DNA from: Actinocorallia sp039871655
GTDB taxonomy: Bacteria; Actinomycetota; Actinomycetes; Streptosporangiales; Streptosporangiaceae
NCBI RefSeq assembly: GCF_039871655.1
Contig: NZ_JBDPLZ010000002.1
Location: forward strand, 248,001-312,000
DNA: 64,000 nucleotides
Reading direction: 5' to 3'
The notes beneath the pieces are model-generated. The model was not told the origin of the DNA and ran no database searches. It saw only the letters and a program-made list of their open reading frames with translations. The translations under genes and the position numbers were made by a program. Within the stretch, counting starts at the first letter, position 1, and the number at the start of each line of letters is the position of its first letter. Positions 49,654 through 58,792 of this stretch are shown here, piece after piece.

Positions 49654-50492
49654 TGGCCCAATCTACAGAGCCCGCGGCCAGACGCAATCCAGGGCGGAAC
49701 GTCCCGGTGGCCGTGGGAGTGGGACTGGGACTGGCCTCGCTGGTCCTGGTCTCGCTTTATACGGTACGGCAGTCCTTCATCGTGGTCGTCCTGGTCTTCG
49801 GCGGGGTGGCCCTGCGGGAGCTGACCTCGGCCTTCGCCGGCCGGGAGATCAGGGTCCCGATGCTGCCCACGGCGCTCGGCGGGGGCGCGATGCTGCCCGT
49901 CGCCTTCTTCTACGGTCCCGGTGGCCTGGTCGTCACCCTGGCGCTGACCGTCCTGGTCCTGCTGATCTGGCGGATGAAGGACGGCGCGGAAGGGTATGTC
50001 AGGGACTCCACCGCCGGGGTCTTCACCGTCGTCTACCTGCCGTTCCTGGTGGGTTTCGCGATGCTCCTGCTGCAGCCGGAGAACGGCGCCCACCAGATCG
50101 TGACGTTCATCGGCGTCACGGTGGCCAGCGACATCGGCGGTTTCTTCGTCGGCGCCTACCTGGGCAAGCACAAGATCGCCCCGAAGATCAGCCCGAAGAA
50201 GACCTGGGAGGGCTTCGCCGGCTCGGCCCTGACCTGCATGGGGGTCGGCGCGGGGCTGATGGTCTGGCTGCTGGATTCCCCGTGGTGGCAGGGCGTGGTG
50301 CTGGGAGCCTGCGTGGTCCTGACGGCGACCCTCGGCGACCTCGTCGAATCGATGATCAAGCGGGACCTGGGCATCAAGGACCTCGGCACTCTGCTGCCGG
50401 GCCACGGCGGGGTGATGGACCGGCTGGACTCGCTGCTCATCACCGCCCCGGTGGTGTGGATCCTGCTCCAGACGTTCCACTCCTTCGGGTGA
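49653..50492 (+). CDS. cdsA: Phosphatidate cytidylyltransferase
   Basis: CdsA makes CDP-diacylglycerol for phospholipid synthesis. The 279-aa membrane protein has about seven helices and the family signature near the C-terminus: KISPKKTWEGFAGS, then GDLVESMIKRDLGIKDLGTLLPGHGGVMDRLDSL (metal-binding Asp residues). ATG 49653 overlaps frr. Standard length for actinobacteria. Confidence 0.95.
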   Translation: MAQSTEPAARRNPGRNVPVAVGVGLGLASLVLVSLYTVRQSFIVVVLVFGGVALRELTSAFAGREIRVPMLPTALGGGAMLPVAFFYGPGGLVVTLALTVLVLLIWRMKDGAEGYVRDSTAGVFTVVYLPFLVGFAMLLLQPENGAHQIVTFIGVTVASDIGGFFVGAYLGKHKIAPKISPKKTWEGFAGSALTCMGVGAGLMVWLLDSPWWQGVVLGACVVLTATLGDLVESMIKRDLGIKDLGTLLPGHGGVMDRLDSLLITAPVVWILLQTFHSFG

Positions 50493-50506
50493 GCGAGACT
50501 GGAAGC

Positions 50507-51634
50507 ATGTCGTCGGAAGAGATCACACCGCCTCGGCCCGGCCAGCTCGTCTTCGCCGGTCCCCGGCGGGCCAAGCCGCCCCGCCACCTGGCCGACCTGA
50601 CGGTCGCCGAGCGGCGGGAGGCCGTCGCGGCGCTGGGCGAGAAGCCGTTCCGCGCCGACCAGCTGTCCCGCCACTACTTCGACCGCCTGGTCGACGACCC
50701 GGCGGACATGCCGGACCTGTCGAAGGCGCTGCGGGAGAAGCTGGTGCCGGAGCTGCTGCCGCGCCTGCTCAGCCCCGTGCGGGATCTGGCCTGCGACGGC
50801 GGGAGGACCCACAAGACGGTCTGGAAGGCCTTCGACGGCGTCCTGTTCGAGTCCGTCCTCATGCGCTACCCCGACCGGGTGACGATGTGCGTCTCCTCCC
50901 AGGCCGGATGCGGCATGAACTGCCCGTTCTGCGCCACCGGCCAGGCGGGCCTGACCCGCAACCTGTCGACCGCCGAGATCGTCGAGCAGGTGGCGGCGGG
51001 GCAGCGGGCGCTCAACCAGGGCGGGATCGCGGGCGGACCGGGCCGGATCAGCAACATCGTCTTCATGGGCATGGGCGAGCCCCTGGCCAACTACAAGGCG
51101 GTGCTGGGCGCGGTGCGGAGGATCACCGACCCGAGCCCGTCGGGGCTGGGCATCTCCCAGCGCGGGGTGACGGTCTCGACGGTGGGGCTGGTGCCGGCGA
51201 TCGAGAAGCTCACCGCGGAGGACCTCTCGGTGCGTCTCGCGGTCTCCCTGCACGCCCCCGACGACGAGCTGCGCGACACCCTCGTGCCGATCAACACCCG
51301 CTGGAAGGTCCGCGAGGTGCTGGACGCGGCCTGGGGGTACGCCCGCAGGACCGGCCGCAGGGTCTCCATCGAGTACGCGCTGATCAAGGACGTCAACGAC
51401 CAGGCCTGGCGGGCCGATCTGCTGGGAAGGCTCTTGAAAGGCAAGCTCGTTCACGTCAATCTGATCCCGTTGAATCCCACTCCGGGGTCGAAGTGGACGG
51501 CTTCGCGGCCTGAGGACGAGCGTGAGTTCGTCCGCAGGCTGGAGTCGCACGGGGTCGCGGTGACCGTCCGGGACACCCGGGGGAGGGAGATCGACGGCGC
51601 CTGCGGCCAGTTGGCCGCCGCCGTGCAGACCTGA
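50507..51634 (+). CDS. rlmN: 23S rRNA/tRNA (adenine-C2)-methyltransferase RlmN
   Basis: A radical-SAM enzyme that methylates A2503 of 23S rRNA and A37 of some tRNAs. The 375-aa protein has GEKPFRADQLSRHYF, TMCVSSQAGCGMNCPFCATGQAGLTRNLSTAEIVEQV with the CxxxCxxC cluster, IVFMGMGEPLANY, QRGVTVSTVGLVPAI, LAVSLHAPDDELR and the C-terminal catalytic region VRDTRGREIDGACGQLA with its reactive Cys. ATG 50507 chosen by the family start. Confidence 0.95.
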   Translation: MSSEEITPPRPGQLVFAGPRRAKPPRHLADLTVAERREAVAALGEKPFRADQLSRHYFDRLVDDPADMPDLSKALREKLVPELLPRLLSPVRDLACDGGRTHKTVWKAFDGVLFESVLMRYPDRVTMCVSSQAGCGMNCPFCATGQAGLTRNLSTAEIVEQVAAGQRALNQGGIAGGPGRISNIVFMGMGEPLANYKAVLGAVRRITDPSPSGLGISQRGVTVSTVGLVPAIEKLTAEDLSVRLAVSLHAPDDELRDTLVPINTRWKVREVLDAAWGYARRTGRRVSIEYALIKDVNDQAWRADLLGRLLKGKLVHVNLIPLNPTPGSKWTASRPEDEREFVRRLESHGVAVTVRDTRGREIDGACGQLAAAVQT

Positions 51635-51659
51635 CGTCCAGCCCCTAGGAGGCTCCCCG

Positions 51660-52199
51660 GTGGCACGGTTCCCCCGCGTGCTGCGCGGCTACTTCGCGAT
51701 CGAGGTCGACGCCCTGCTGCTGCGGATCGAGGCCACGCTGGGCCGGAGCGACGCGCCGGTGCCCCCGATCACCGCGGAGGAGCTGCGGGCGACGAAGCTG
51801 AGCGTCGTGCTGCGGGGGTATGACCCGCGCGCGGTGGACGGCGCCCTGCTGGAGTACGCCAGGGAGCTGGAGCAGCTGGAGCGGGGGGAGGACGATCCCT
51901 ACGTCGAGACGGTCGCGGGTCAGGTCCCCTGGCTGATCAGATGGATCGAGGAGGCGGAGTTCTCGACCACCCGGCTGCGTCCGGGCTACCGGGAGAAGGA
52001 CGTCGACGACTTCCTGGACCGGGTGGTCGCGGGCCTGCGCGGTCTGGCCCCCGCCGTCTTCGGCCAGGACATCCGGGAGTGCCTGTTCGGTTCGTCGTTC
52101 CTCGGGGCCGGCTACGACGAGGTCGAGGTCGACCGGTTCCTGGACGAGCTGGCAGCCGCTCTCGACCACCTCCAGCGGGCCGGGAAGGTGTCCGGTTAG
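51660..52199 (+). CDS. DivIVA-like repeat protein
   Basis: A 179-aa protein built from four copies of a motif seen at the start of DivIVA/Wag31 domains, a hydrophobic residue, GY and VDxhL: FPRVLRGYFAIEVDALL, LSVVLRGYDPRAVDGALL, TTRLRPGYREKDVDDFLDRV and SSFLGAGYDEVEVDRFLDEL. DivIVA proteins bind curved membranes at poles and septa, but no long coiled coil follows here. The gene follows rlmN in many actinobacteria and probably has a role in cell envelope growth; function unknown. GTG 51660 has AGGAGG upstream. Confidence 0.8.
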   Translation: MARFPRVLRGYFAIEVDALLLRIEATLGRSDAPVPPITAEELRATKLSVVLRGYDPRAVDGALLEYARELEQLERGEDDPYVETVAGQVPWLIRWIEEAEFSTTRLRPGYREKDVDDFLDRVVAGLRGLAPAVFGQDIRECLFGSSFLGAGYDEVEVDRFLDELAAALDHLQRAGKVSG

Positions 52200-52202
52200 G
52201 CT
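52197..52202 (+). promoter_or_regulatory. -10 element for HIT gene, overlapping the preceding stop
   Basis: TAGGCT includes the stop codon of the DivIVA-like gene and ends eight bases before the HIT ATG; no ribosome site, so a leaderless mRNA is likely. Confidence 0.4.
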
Positions 52203-52210
52203 GGTCGACC

Positions 52211-52621
52211 ATGGCCGACTGCGTCTTCTGCGAGATCGTCTCCGGGCGTTCCGCCGCCCATCTGGTGCTGGACGAGCCGGAGGCGGTGGCCTTCCTCGAC
52301 GTCCGGCCGCTGATCAAGGGCCATGTGCTGCTGGTGCCCAGGGAGCACCACGAGACGCTGACGGATGTGCCGCCGGAGGAGCTCGGCCCGCTGTTCACGC
52401 TGGCGCAGCGGCTGGCGGGCGCGGTGCAGCGGGCCATGGAGGCCGGCGGGACGTTCGTGGCGATGAACAACAAGATCAGCCAGAGCGTGCCGCACCTGCA
52501 CGTCCACGTCGTGCCGCGGGACCGGGGGGACGGACTGAAGGGCTTCTTCTGGCCCCGCCACAAGTACGACTCGGCCGAGGAGATGGCCGGGTACGCCGAG
52601 CGGATCAAAGCCGCCCTCTGA
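52211..52621 (+). CDS. HIT-family nucleotide hydrolase
   Basis: A 136-aa histidine-triad protein: ADCVFCEIVSGRSAAHLVLDEPEAVAFLDVRPLIKGHVLLVPREHHE and the catalytic triad block SVPHLHVHVVPRDRGDGLKGFF. HIT proteins hydrolyse AMP-linked phosphoramidates and dinucleotides. The paired Cys at CVFC suggests the usual zinc site with His. Converges on the Lrp gene; substrate unknown. Confidence 0.93.
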   Translation: MADCVFCEIVSGRSAAHLVLDEPEAVAFLDVRPLIKGHVLLVPREHHETLTDVPPEELGPLFTLAQRLAGAVQRAMEAGGTFVAMNNKISQSVPHLHVHVVPRDRGDGLKGFFWPRHKYDSAEEMAGYAERIKAAL

Positions 52622-52626
52622 GGGCC

Positions 52627-53091
52627 TCAGCGCGTCCCCCACGAGTACGTCTGCTTCTTGAGCTTCAGGTAGACGAAGCTCTCGGTGCTGATGACGGTGG
52701 GGACGGACCGGATCCGGCCGAGGACTCCCAGGAGCTGCTCGTCGGTCTCGGCGACCAGCTCGACCAGCAGGTCGAAGGAGCCGGCCGTGATCACCACGTA
52801 GTCGATCTCCGGCATGGCGGCCAGTTCGTCGGCCACCTTCTCCAGGTCCCCGTGGCACTTGATCCCGATCATCGTCTGCCGGGAGAATCCCAGCATCATC
52901 GGGTCGGTGACCCCGACGATCTGCATGACCCCCGTGTCCAGCAGCCGCTGCACCCGCTGGCGCACGGCGGCCTCCGACAGTCCGACCGCCTTGCCGATCG
53001 CCGCGTAGGAGCGTCTGCCGTCCTCCTGCAGCTGCTCGATGATGCGCTTGGAGGTCTCATCCAGGTGGACGCGGCGCGCTGGCTCGTTCAT
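52627..53091 (-). CDS. Lrp/AsnC family transcriptional regulator
   Basis: A 154-aa regulator with an N-terminal winged helix-turn-helix (LDETSKRIIEQLQEDGRRSYAAIGKAVGLSEAAVRQRVQRLLDTGV) and a C-terminal RAM effector domain (TMIGIKCHGDLEKVADELAAMPEIDYVVITAGSFDLLVEL). It diverges from the aldehyde dehydrogenase gene; such local Lrp proteins usually control the neighbouring catabolic operon, here polyamine uptake and oxidation. The N-terminal ARRVHLDE is characteristic. ATG 53091 is the only family-like start. Confidence 0.92.
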   Translation of the reverse strand: MNEPARRVHLDETSKRIIEQLQEDGRRSYAAIGKAVGLSEAAVRQRVQRLLDTGVMQIVGVTDPMMLGFSRQTMIGIKCHGDLEKVADELAAMPEIDYVVITAGSFDLLVELVAETDEQLLGVLGRIRSVPTVISTESFVYLKLKKQTYSWGTR

Positions 53092-53222
53092 GGACGAACA
53101 TCTTTCCGGTTCGGCGTGGGTAGGGAAGGCCGCAGAGCGTCGCGGGCATCCCCATTGAACCGTTCCTCGCTGCGGCATCGGCTTCTGGGTCTGCCCTTTT
53201 GCAAGCGATTTCGTTGAGAAAC

Positions 53223-53251
53223 TTGAACGTAACAACGGAATCCCTTGTTAT
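53223..53251 (+). promoter_or_regulatory. Promoter and operator of the polyamine operon
   Basis: TTGAAC and TGTTAT are separated by 17 bp. An inverted repeat TAACAA/TTGTTA (spacer nine) at 53230-53250 lies between and over the -10, in the divergent region shared with the Lrp gene; a likely Lrp-family target. Confidence 0.5.
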
Positions 53252-53307
53252 GCGAGGTTATGCTCTGCGAAAGTCAGGTCGACAAGGACACACTGCGGAG
53301 GTCGAAG

Positions 53308-54744
53308 ATGACCGGCAAGGCACCCCTGCGCAACTTCGTGAACGGTGAGTACGTCGAGGCCAAGGACGGCCGGGTCTCGGATGTGATCGACCCCAGCACC
53401 GGCGAGGTCTACGCGCAGGCTCCGGTGTCGGGGGCGGCGGACGTCGACGACGCCTACGCCGCGGCCGCCGCGGCCTTCGAGGGGTGGCGGGACGCCACGC
53501 CCAAGGACCGGAGCCTGGCCCTGCTGAAGTTCGCCGACGCGATCGAGGCACGGGGCGAGGAGCTCGTCGCGGCCGAGTGCAGGAACACCGGCAAGCCCGT
53601 CCAGCTCACCATGGAGGAGGAGCTCCCTCCCATGGTCGACAACATCCGCTTCTTCGCCGGGGCCGCCCGCATCCTGGAGGGCCGGGCGACCGGGGAGTAC
53701 CTGGCCGATCACACCTCTTCCATCCGGCGCGAGCCGATCGGGGTCTGCGCCCAGGTCACGCCGTGGAACTACCCGATGATGATGGCCGTGTGGAAGTTCG
53801 CTCCGGCGCTGGCGGCGGGCAACACCGTGGTGCTGAAGCCGTCGGACACCACCCCGGTCACCACGCTGATGCTGGCGGAGATCGCGGCCGAGTTCCTGCC
53901 TCCGGGCGTGTTCAACGTCGTCACCGGAGACCGGGACACCGGCCGTGCGCTGGTGGAGCACCCCGTCCCGCAGATGGTCTCGATCACCGGTTCGGTACGG
54001 GCCGGCAAGGAGATCGCGGCCTCGGCGGCCCGCGACCTGAAGAAGGTGCACCTCGAGCTGGGCGGCAAGGCCCCGGTCGTGGTGTTCGACGACGCCGACA
54101 TCGCCTCGGCCGCCGAGGGCATCGCGGGAGCCGGCCTGTTCAACGCCGGCCAGGACTGCACCGCGGCCACCCGGGTGCTGGTGCACGAGCGCATCGCGGA
54201 GGACTTCACCGCCGCGCTGGCGGAGGCGGCCGCCGCACTGAAGACCGCGGGCCCGGACGACCCCGACGCCTACTACGGCCCGGTCAACAACGCGAGCCAG
54301 CTCGCCAGGGTCCAGGGCTTCCTGGACCGGGTGCCCGACCACGCCACGGTCGAGACGGGCGGCTCGCGGGTGGGGGACCGGGGCTACTTCTTCGCCCCGA
54401 CCGTCATCTCGGGCGTGCGCCAGGACGACGAGCACGTCCAGGAGGAGATCTTCGGCCCGGTCATGACCGTCCAGCCGTTCTCCGACGAGGACCTCGCCGT
54501 GCGCTGGGCCAACGGAGTGAAGTACGGTCTTTCGGCCTCGGTGTGGACGAAGGACCACGGCAGGGCGATGCGGATGACCAGGCGGCTGGACTTCGGAGCG
54601 GTCTGGGTCAACACCCACATACCCTTCGTGTCCGAGATGCCGCATGGCGGCTTCAAGCACTCCGGTTACGGAAAAGATCTTTCTATGTACGGTTTCGAGG
54701 ACTACACCCGCATCAAGCACGTCATGCACTACCTGGGCACCTGA
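53308..54744 (+). CDS. Aminobutyraldehyde-type NAD-dependent aldehyde dehydrogenase
   Basis: A 478-aa ALDH-superfamily enzyme. Key blocks: PIGVCAQVTPWNYPMMMAVWKFAPALAAGNTVVLKPSD, GSVRAGKEIAASAARDLKKVHLELGGKAPVVVFDDAD (catalytic Glu in LELGG), FNAGQDCTAATRVLV (catalytic Cys) and EEIFGPVMTVQPF. Overall it resembles gamma-aminobutyraldehyde dehydrogenase (PatD/YdcW), which oxidises 4-aminobutanal from putrescine to GABA. The adjacent polyamine ABC transporter supports that. ATG 53308 has GGAGG seven bases upstream. Confidence 0.88.
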   Translation: MTGKAPLRNFVNGEYVEAKDGRVSDVIDPSTGEVYAQAPVSGAADVDDAYAAAAAAFEGWRDATPKDRSLALLKFADAIEARGEELVAAECRNTGKPVQLTMEEELPPMVDNIRFFAGAARILEGRATGEYLADHTSSIRREPIGVCAQVTPWNYPMMMAVWKFAPALAAGNTVVLKPSDTTPVTTLMLAEIAAEFLPPGVFNVVTGDRDTGRALVEHPVPQMVSITGSVRAGKEIAASAARDLKKVHLELGGKAPVVVFDDADIASAAEGIAGAGLFNAGQDCTAATRVLVHERIAEDFTAALAEAAAALKTAGPDDPDAYYGPVNNASQLARVQGFLDRVPDHATVETGGSRVGDRGYFFAPTVISGVRQDDEHVQEEIFGPVMTVQPFSDEDLAVRWANGVKYGLSASVWTKDHGRAMRMTRRLDFGAVWVNTHIPFVSEMPHGGFKHSGYGKDLSMYGFEDYTRIKHVMHYLGT

Positions 54745-54826
54745 CGCCCGCAGCTTCATCGGCCCGGCGGACGACGACCCCGACCGCCCCCGCCGGGCTC
54801 CGCACAACCCCCGAAGGATCGACTCA

Positions 54827-55924
54827 ATGACGGAGACCCCCGCCATCGAACTCTCCGGCGTCGTGAAGGAGTTCACGTCGCACGGAGAGGTCGTCCAAGC
54901 CGTCAAGGGCATCGACCTGAGGATCGGGGAGGGAGAGTTCTTCTCGCTCCTGGGCCCCTCAGGGTGCGGCAAGACCACGACCATGCGCATGATCGCGGGA
55001 TTCGACGAACCCACTTCGGGCGAGGTCCTCCTGCACGGGCAGAACGTCGTGGGCGTACCGCCGAACAGGCGGGACGTGAACATGGTGTTCCAGTCCTACG
55101 CCCTGTTCCCGCACATGAGCGTCGAGGAGAACGTCGCCTTCGGGCTCCGGCGCAGGAAGAAGGCGGACAAGAAGGAGATCACCCGCCGGGTCGGCGAGAT
55201 GCTGGAGATCGTCGGCCTGACCGGGCGGGAGAAGCGCAGGCCCGCGGAGCTGTCCGGCGGCCAGCAGCAGCGGGTGGCACTGGCCCGCGCGCTGGTCAAC
55301 GACCCCCGGGCCCTGCTGCTGGACGAGCCGCTGGCGGCGCTCGACCTCAAGCTCCGCCAGAGCATGCAGGTCGAGCTCAAGCGCATCCAGCGCGAGGTCG
55401 GCATCACCTTCGTGTTCGTCACGCACGACCAGGGCGAGGCCCTCACCATGTCGGACCGGATCGCCGTCATGAACGACGGGCGGGTGGAGCAGCTCGGCTC
55501 CCCGCGGGAGATCTATGAGCGGCCCGGCACCAAGTTCGTCGCGGGGTTCATCGGAACCTCCAACCTCCTGTCCGGCGAGGTCACCGGACGGTCCGGGGAC
55601 AACGCGGTCATCTCCCTCGGCGACGAGGAGCGGATCGTGGTGCCGACCGGGGCCGCCGCCGGGCGGGAGGTGGAGCTGACCATCCGGCCGGAGAAGATCG
55701 ACCTGGGTGTCGAGCAGCCTCCGGGGGAGGGCAGCCGGCTCCGCGGCACGGTCACCGAGGTCATCTACCTGGGGACCGCCACCAACTACAACGTCCGCAC
55801 CTCCACGGGTGCGGACGTCGTGGTCTTCGTCCAGAACGCCAACAACGCCAATGACGTAGCCGTACGGGGGGACAGCGTCTGGCTGTCGTGGGAACCGCGG
55901 CACTCCTACGCGATCGGAGCCTGA
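54827..55924 (+). CDS. potA: Polyamine ABC transporter ATP-binding protein
   Basis: A 365-aa ABC ATPase of the spermidine/putrescine (PotA) type. It has IELSGVVKEFTSHGEVVQAVKGIDL, Walker A GPSGCGKTTTMRMIAG, Q-loop MVFQSYALFPHMSVEENV, signature ELSGGQQQRVALARALVNDPRALLLDEPLAALD with Walker B, and H-loop VFVTHDQGEALTMSDRIAVM, then a C-terminal TOBE domain (STGADVVVFVQNAN). Co-transcribed with substrate-binding and permease genes that follow at once. Confidence 0.93.
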   Translation: MTETPAIELSGVVKEFTSHGEVVQAVKGIDLRIGEGEFFSLLGPSGCGKTTTMRMIAGFDEPTSGEVLLHGQNVVGVPPNRRDVNMVFQSYALFPHMSVEENVAFGLRRRKKADKKEITRRVGEMLEIVGLTGREKRRPAELSGGQQQRVALARALVNDPRALLLDEPLAALDLKLRQSMQVELKRIQREVGITFVFVTHDQGEALTMSDRIAVMNDGRVEQLGSPREIYERPGTKFVAGFIGTSNLLSGEVTGRSGDNAVISLGDEERIVVPTGAAAGREVELTIRPEKIDLGVEQPPGEGSRLRGTVTEVIYLGTATNYNVRTSTGADVVVFVQNANNANDVAVRGDSVWLSWEPRHSYAIGA

Positions 55925-55927
55925 CCC

Positions 55928-57142
55928 ATGAACGAACAGCGCAACCCCCTCCTCCAGCGCGGGCTCACGCACCGCCGCGACTTCCTGCGCCTGATGGGCA
56001 TCGGCGGCCTCGGGCTGGCCGCCGCCGCGTGCGGCGTCAGCGGCCAGGGCGGGAAGCAGAACGTCACGAAGTCCGAGGTCGAGAAGTTCTGGGCGGGCAA
56101 GGCCAAGAACGGGAAGCTGAACTGGGCGAACTGGGTCGGCTACATCGAGGACGACCGGGCCACCCTGAAGAACTTCACCAAGGCCACCGGCATCGAGGTG
56201 ACCTACAAGGAGGTCATCAACGAGAACGCCGAGTGGTTCGGCAAGATCAACGAGCCGCTGCGCGCCGGGCAGTCCATCGGCTTCGACCTCATGGTGATGA
56301 CCAACGGCATCCAGCTGGAGCAGTGCCGCCAGCTGGGCTACCTGGCCCCGCTGGACCACTCCAGGCTGCCGAACTTCGCCGCGAACGCCGGCGCGGCGTT
56401 CAAGAACCCGAGCTACGACCCGGACAACACCTTCACCGTCCCCTTCATGTCGGGCATCACCGGGATCGCCTACAACACCAAGTACGTGAAGGAGCCGATC
56501 ACCAAGTGGTCGGATCTGCTCAACCCCAAGTACAAGGGGAAGATCGGCATGATGGCCGACTCCCAGGAGCTGGGCAATGTCGGCATGTTCCTGACCGGCG
56601 CCGACCCGGAGAAGTCGACCCCCGCGGACTGGGAGAAGGCCGCGGCCAAGCTGCGCGAGCAGCGCCCGCTGCTGCGCAAGTACTACAACCAGGACTACAT
56701 CGAGGCCGTCACCAAGGGCGACGTGTGGCTGACGATGGCCTGGTCCGGTGACGCCTACAGCCTGGCCGGACCCGAGGTGAAGTTCGTGATCCCCGAAGAG
56801 GGCGGCACGCTCTGGACCGACAACCTGTGCGTCCCCAAGACCGCCGAGAACCCGGTGGACGCGCTGGAGCTGATCAACTACCTGTACGACCCGCAGGTCA
56901 ACGCGCCGCTGACGGAGTTCATCACCTACATCACGCCGGTCCCCGGCACCAAGGACCTCATCCAGAAGAAGGCGGACGCGGCCGAAGGCGAGGCCAAGGA
57001 GGAACTCGAGTCGTTCCTGACCAGCCCGCTGGTGTACCCCAGTGAGCAGGACCTGGCCAAGCTGCGCCGCTACCGCACCCTCTCCCAGGAGGAGAAGGAG
57101 CAGTACCAGCAGATCTTCACCCCGATCCCGCAGGGCTCCTAG
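55928..57142 (+). CDS. potD: Polyamine-binding lipoprotein, Tat-type signal
   Basis: A 404-aa PotD/PotF-like solute-binding protein. The N-terminus carries a twin-arginine motif THRRDFLRLMGIGGLGLAAAACG, ending in a lipobox Cys, so it is probably folded before export and lipid-anchored. Family blocks include LNWANWVGYIEDD, VTYKEVINENAEWFGKI, FDLMVMTNG, VPFMSGITGIAYNTKYV and MAWSGDAYSLAG. Ligand could be putrescine, spermidine or a related amine. The 1-bp overlap with the potB GTG marks the operon. Confidence 0.92.
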   Translation: MNEQRNPLLQRGLTHRRDFLRLMGIGGLGLAAAACGVSGQGGKQNVTKSEVEKFWAGKAKNGKLNWANWVGYIEDDRATLKNFTKATGIEVTYKEVINENAEWFGKINEPLRAGQSIGFDLMVMTNGIQLEQCRQLGYLAPLDHSRLPNFAANAGAAFKNPSYDPDNTFTVPFMSGITGIAYNTKYVKEPITKWSDLLNPKYKGKIGMMADSQELGNVGMFLTGADPEKSTPADWEKAAAKLREQRPLLRKYYNQDYIEAVTKGDVWLTMAWSGDAYSLAGPEVKFVIPEEGGTLWTDNLCVPKTAENPVDALELINYLYDPQVNAPLTEFITYITPVPGTKDLIQKKADAAEGEAKEELESFLTSPLVYPSEQDLAKLRRYRTLSQEEKEQYQQIFTPIPQGS

Positions 57143-57996
57143 TGCGCAGGAGGCTCACCCCCTATCTGATGGTCCTGCCCGGCGGGTTGTGGCTGCTGGC
57201 GTTCTTCGCCGTCCCGCTGGTGATGATGTTGTCGTTCTCCCTGATGACCGGCAACATCATCGACGGGTTCCAGCAGACGTTCCACTGGCAGAACTACACC
57301 GAAGGGCTGGAGCGCTACGGCGACAAGTTCGTCCGTTCGCTCTGGTACGGCTTCCTGGCGACCTGCGCGTGCATCGTGCTGGCCTACCCGGCGTCCTACT
57401 GGATCGCGTTCAAGGCGGGAAGCCGCAAGTCGGCGTACCTGCTCCTGCTGCTGCTCCCGTTCTTCGTGTCGTTCATCCTGCGGACGGTGTCCTGGAAGTT
57501 CGTGCTCGCCGACAACGGGATCGTGCTGGGCACCCTCAAGGACTGGGGGCTGCTGCCGGGGGACTTCCACGTCCTGGGCACCACGTTCGCGGTGATCGCC
57601 GGGCTGACGTACAACTTCCTGCCGTTCATGGCGCTGCCGATCTACGTGGCGCTGGAGCGCATCGACCCCCGGGTCGTCGAGGCGGCCCGGGACCTGTACG
57701 CCTCACGCGCGCAGACGTTCCTGCGGGTGGTGCTGCCGCTGTCGCTGCCGGGGGTGTTCGCGGGAGTGATCATGACGTTCATCCCGATCTCCGGCGACTA
57801 CGTCAACGCCGACGTCCTGGGCGGGCCCGACAACGTGATGATCGGGAACGTCATCCAGACCGAGTACTTCAACAACAGCGACTACCCGACGGCCTCGGCG
57901 CTGTCGTTCACGCTGATGGCGATCCTGCTCGTCGGCATCTTCCTCTACGCCAGGCTCCTGGGCACCGAGGACGTGCTCGAGGCGGCGAAGCGATGA
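57142..57996 (+). CDS. potB: Polyamine ABC transporter permease
   Basis: A 284-aa inner-membrane permease with six helices. It begins VRRRLTPYLMVLPGGLWLLAFFAVPLVMML and has the EAA loop EAARDLYASRAQTFLRVVLPLSLPGVFAGVIMTFIP that contacts the ATPase, with FNNSDYPTASALSF near the end, typical of PotB. GTG 57142 shares one base with the potD stop; its own stop overlaps the potC ATG (ATGA). Confidence 0.93.
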   Translation: MRRRLTPYLMVLPGGLWLLAFFAVPLVMMLSFSLMTGNIIDGFQQTFHWQNYTEGLERYGDKFVRSLWYGFLATCACIVLAYPASYWIAFKAGSRKSAYLLLLLLPFFVSFILRTVSWKFVLADNGIVLGTLKDWGLLPGDFHVLGTTFAVIAGLTYNFLPFMALPIYVALERIDPRVVEAARDLYASRAQTFLRVVLPLSLPGVFAGVIMTFIPISGDYVNADVLGGPDNVMIGNVIQTEYFNNSDYPTASALSFTLMAILLVGIFLYARLLGTEDVLEAAKR

Positions 57997-58778
57997 GGGG
58001 GGCGATGAAGGGGCGCGGTCTCCAGGTCTACACCTGGATCCTCATCGGCTGGCTGGTCCTGCCGATCGCGGTGATGATCCTCTTCGGCTTCAACGACACC
58101 ACCAGCAAGCAGAACTTCGTCTGGGAGGGCTTCACGCTCAAGTGGTACGCCCGCCTGTTCGAGAAGGAGGACCTCACCCAGGCGCTGGTCAACTCGCTGC
58201 TCATCGCGGTGCTGAGCACCGTCGTCACGACGGTGCTGGGCACCCTGGTGGGCCTGGCCCTGGGCCGCCACAGGTTCAGGGGCAAGGGCCTGTCCAACCT
58301 CGTGCTGTTCGCGGCCATCTCCTCGCCCGAGCTGGTGATGGGCGCGTCGCTGCTGTCGATGTTCGTCACCCTGAACATCCCCCGCGGCATCGGGACGGTC
58401 GTGGCGGCGCACGTGATGTTCTCCATCGCGTTCGTCGCGGTGACGGTCCGGGCCCGGGCGGTGGGCATCGACCCGGCCCTGGAGGAGGCGGCGGCCGACC
58501 TGGGCGCCTCGGGCTGGGAGACCTTCCGGCTGGTCACCCTGCCGATGATCATGCCGGGGGTGCTCTCCGGCGCCCTGCTGGCCTTCGCCCTGTCCATCGA
58601 CGACTTCATCATCACCAACTTCACCAGCGGGACCACCGTGACGTTCCCGCTGTGGGTGTGGAGTTCCACCAGAACCGGCACCCCTCCCCAGGTCAACGTG
58701 ATGGGCACGTTGATCTTCGCCATAGGCGTCCTGATCGCGATCGTCAACGTGGTCGGCGCACGCCGCAGGAAGACCTGA
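57993..58778 (+). CDS. potC: Polyamine ABC transporter permease
   Basis: A 261-aa permease, the second membrane subunit. Blocks: GFNDTTSKQNFVWEGFTLKWYARLFEKED (extracytoplasmic, PotC-type), SLLIAVLSTVVTTVLGTLVGLALGR and the EAA loop EEAAADLGASGWETFRLVTLPMIMPGVLSGALLAF, ending with SIDDFIITNFTSGTTVTFPLWVWS. Translation is coupled to potB by a 4-bp overlap. Confidence 0.93.
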   Translation: MRGAMKGRGLQVYTWILIGWLVLPIAVMILFGFNDTTSKQNFVWEGFTLKWYARLFEKEDLTQALVNSLLIAVLSTVVTTVLGTLVGLALGRHRFRGKGLSNLVLFAAISSPELVMGASLLSMFVTLNIPRGIGTVVAAHVMFSIAFVAVTVRARAVGIDPALEEAAADLGASGWETFRLVTLPMIMPGVLSGALLAFALSIDDFIITNFTSGTTVTFPLWVWSSTRTGTPPQVNVMGTLIFAIGVLIAIVNVVGARRRKT

Positions 58779-58792
58779 CACGTGGCCCTAGT

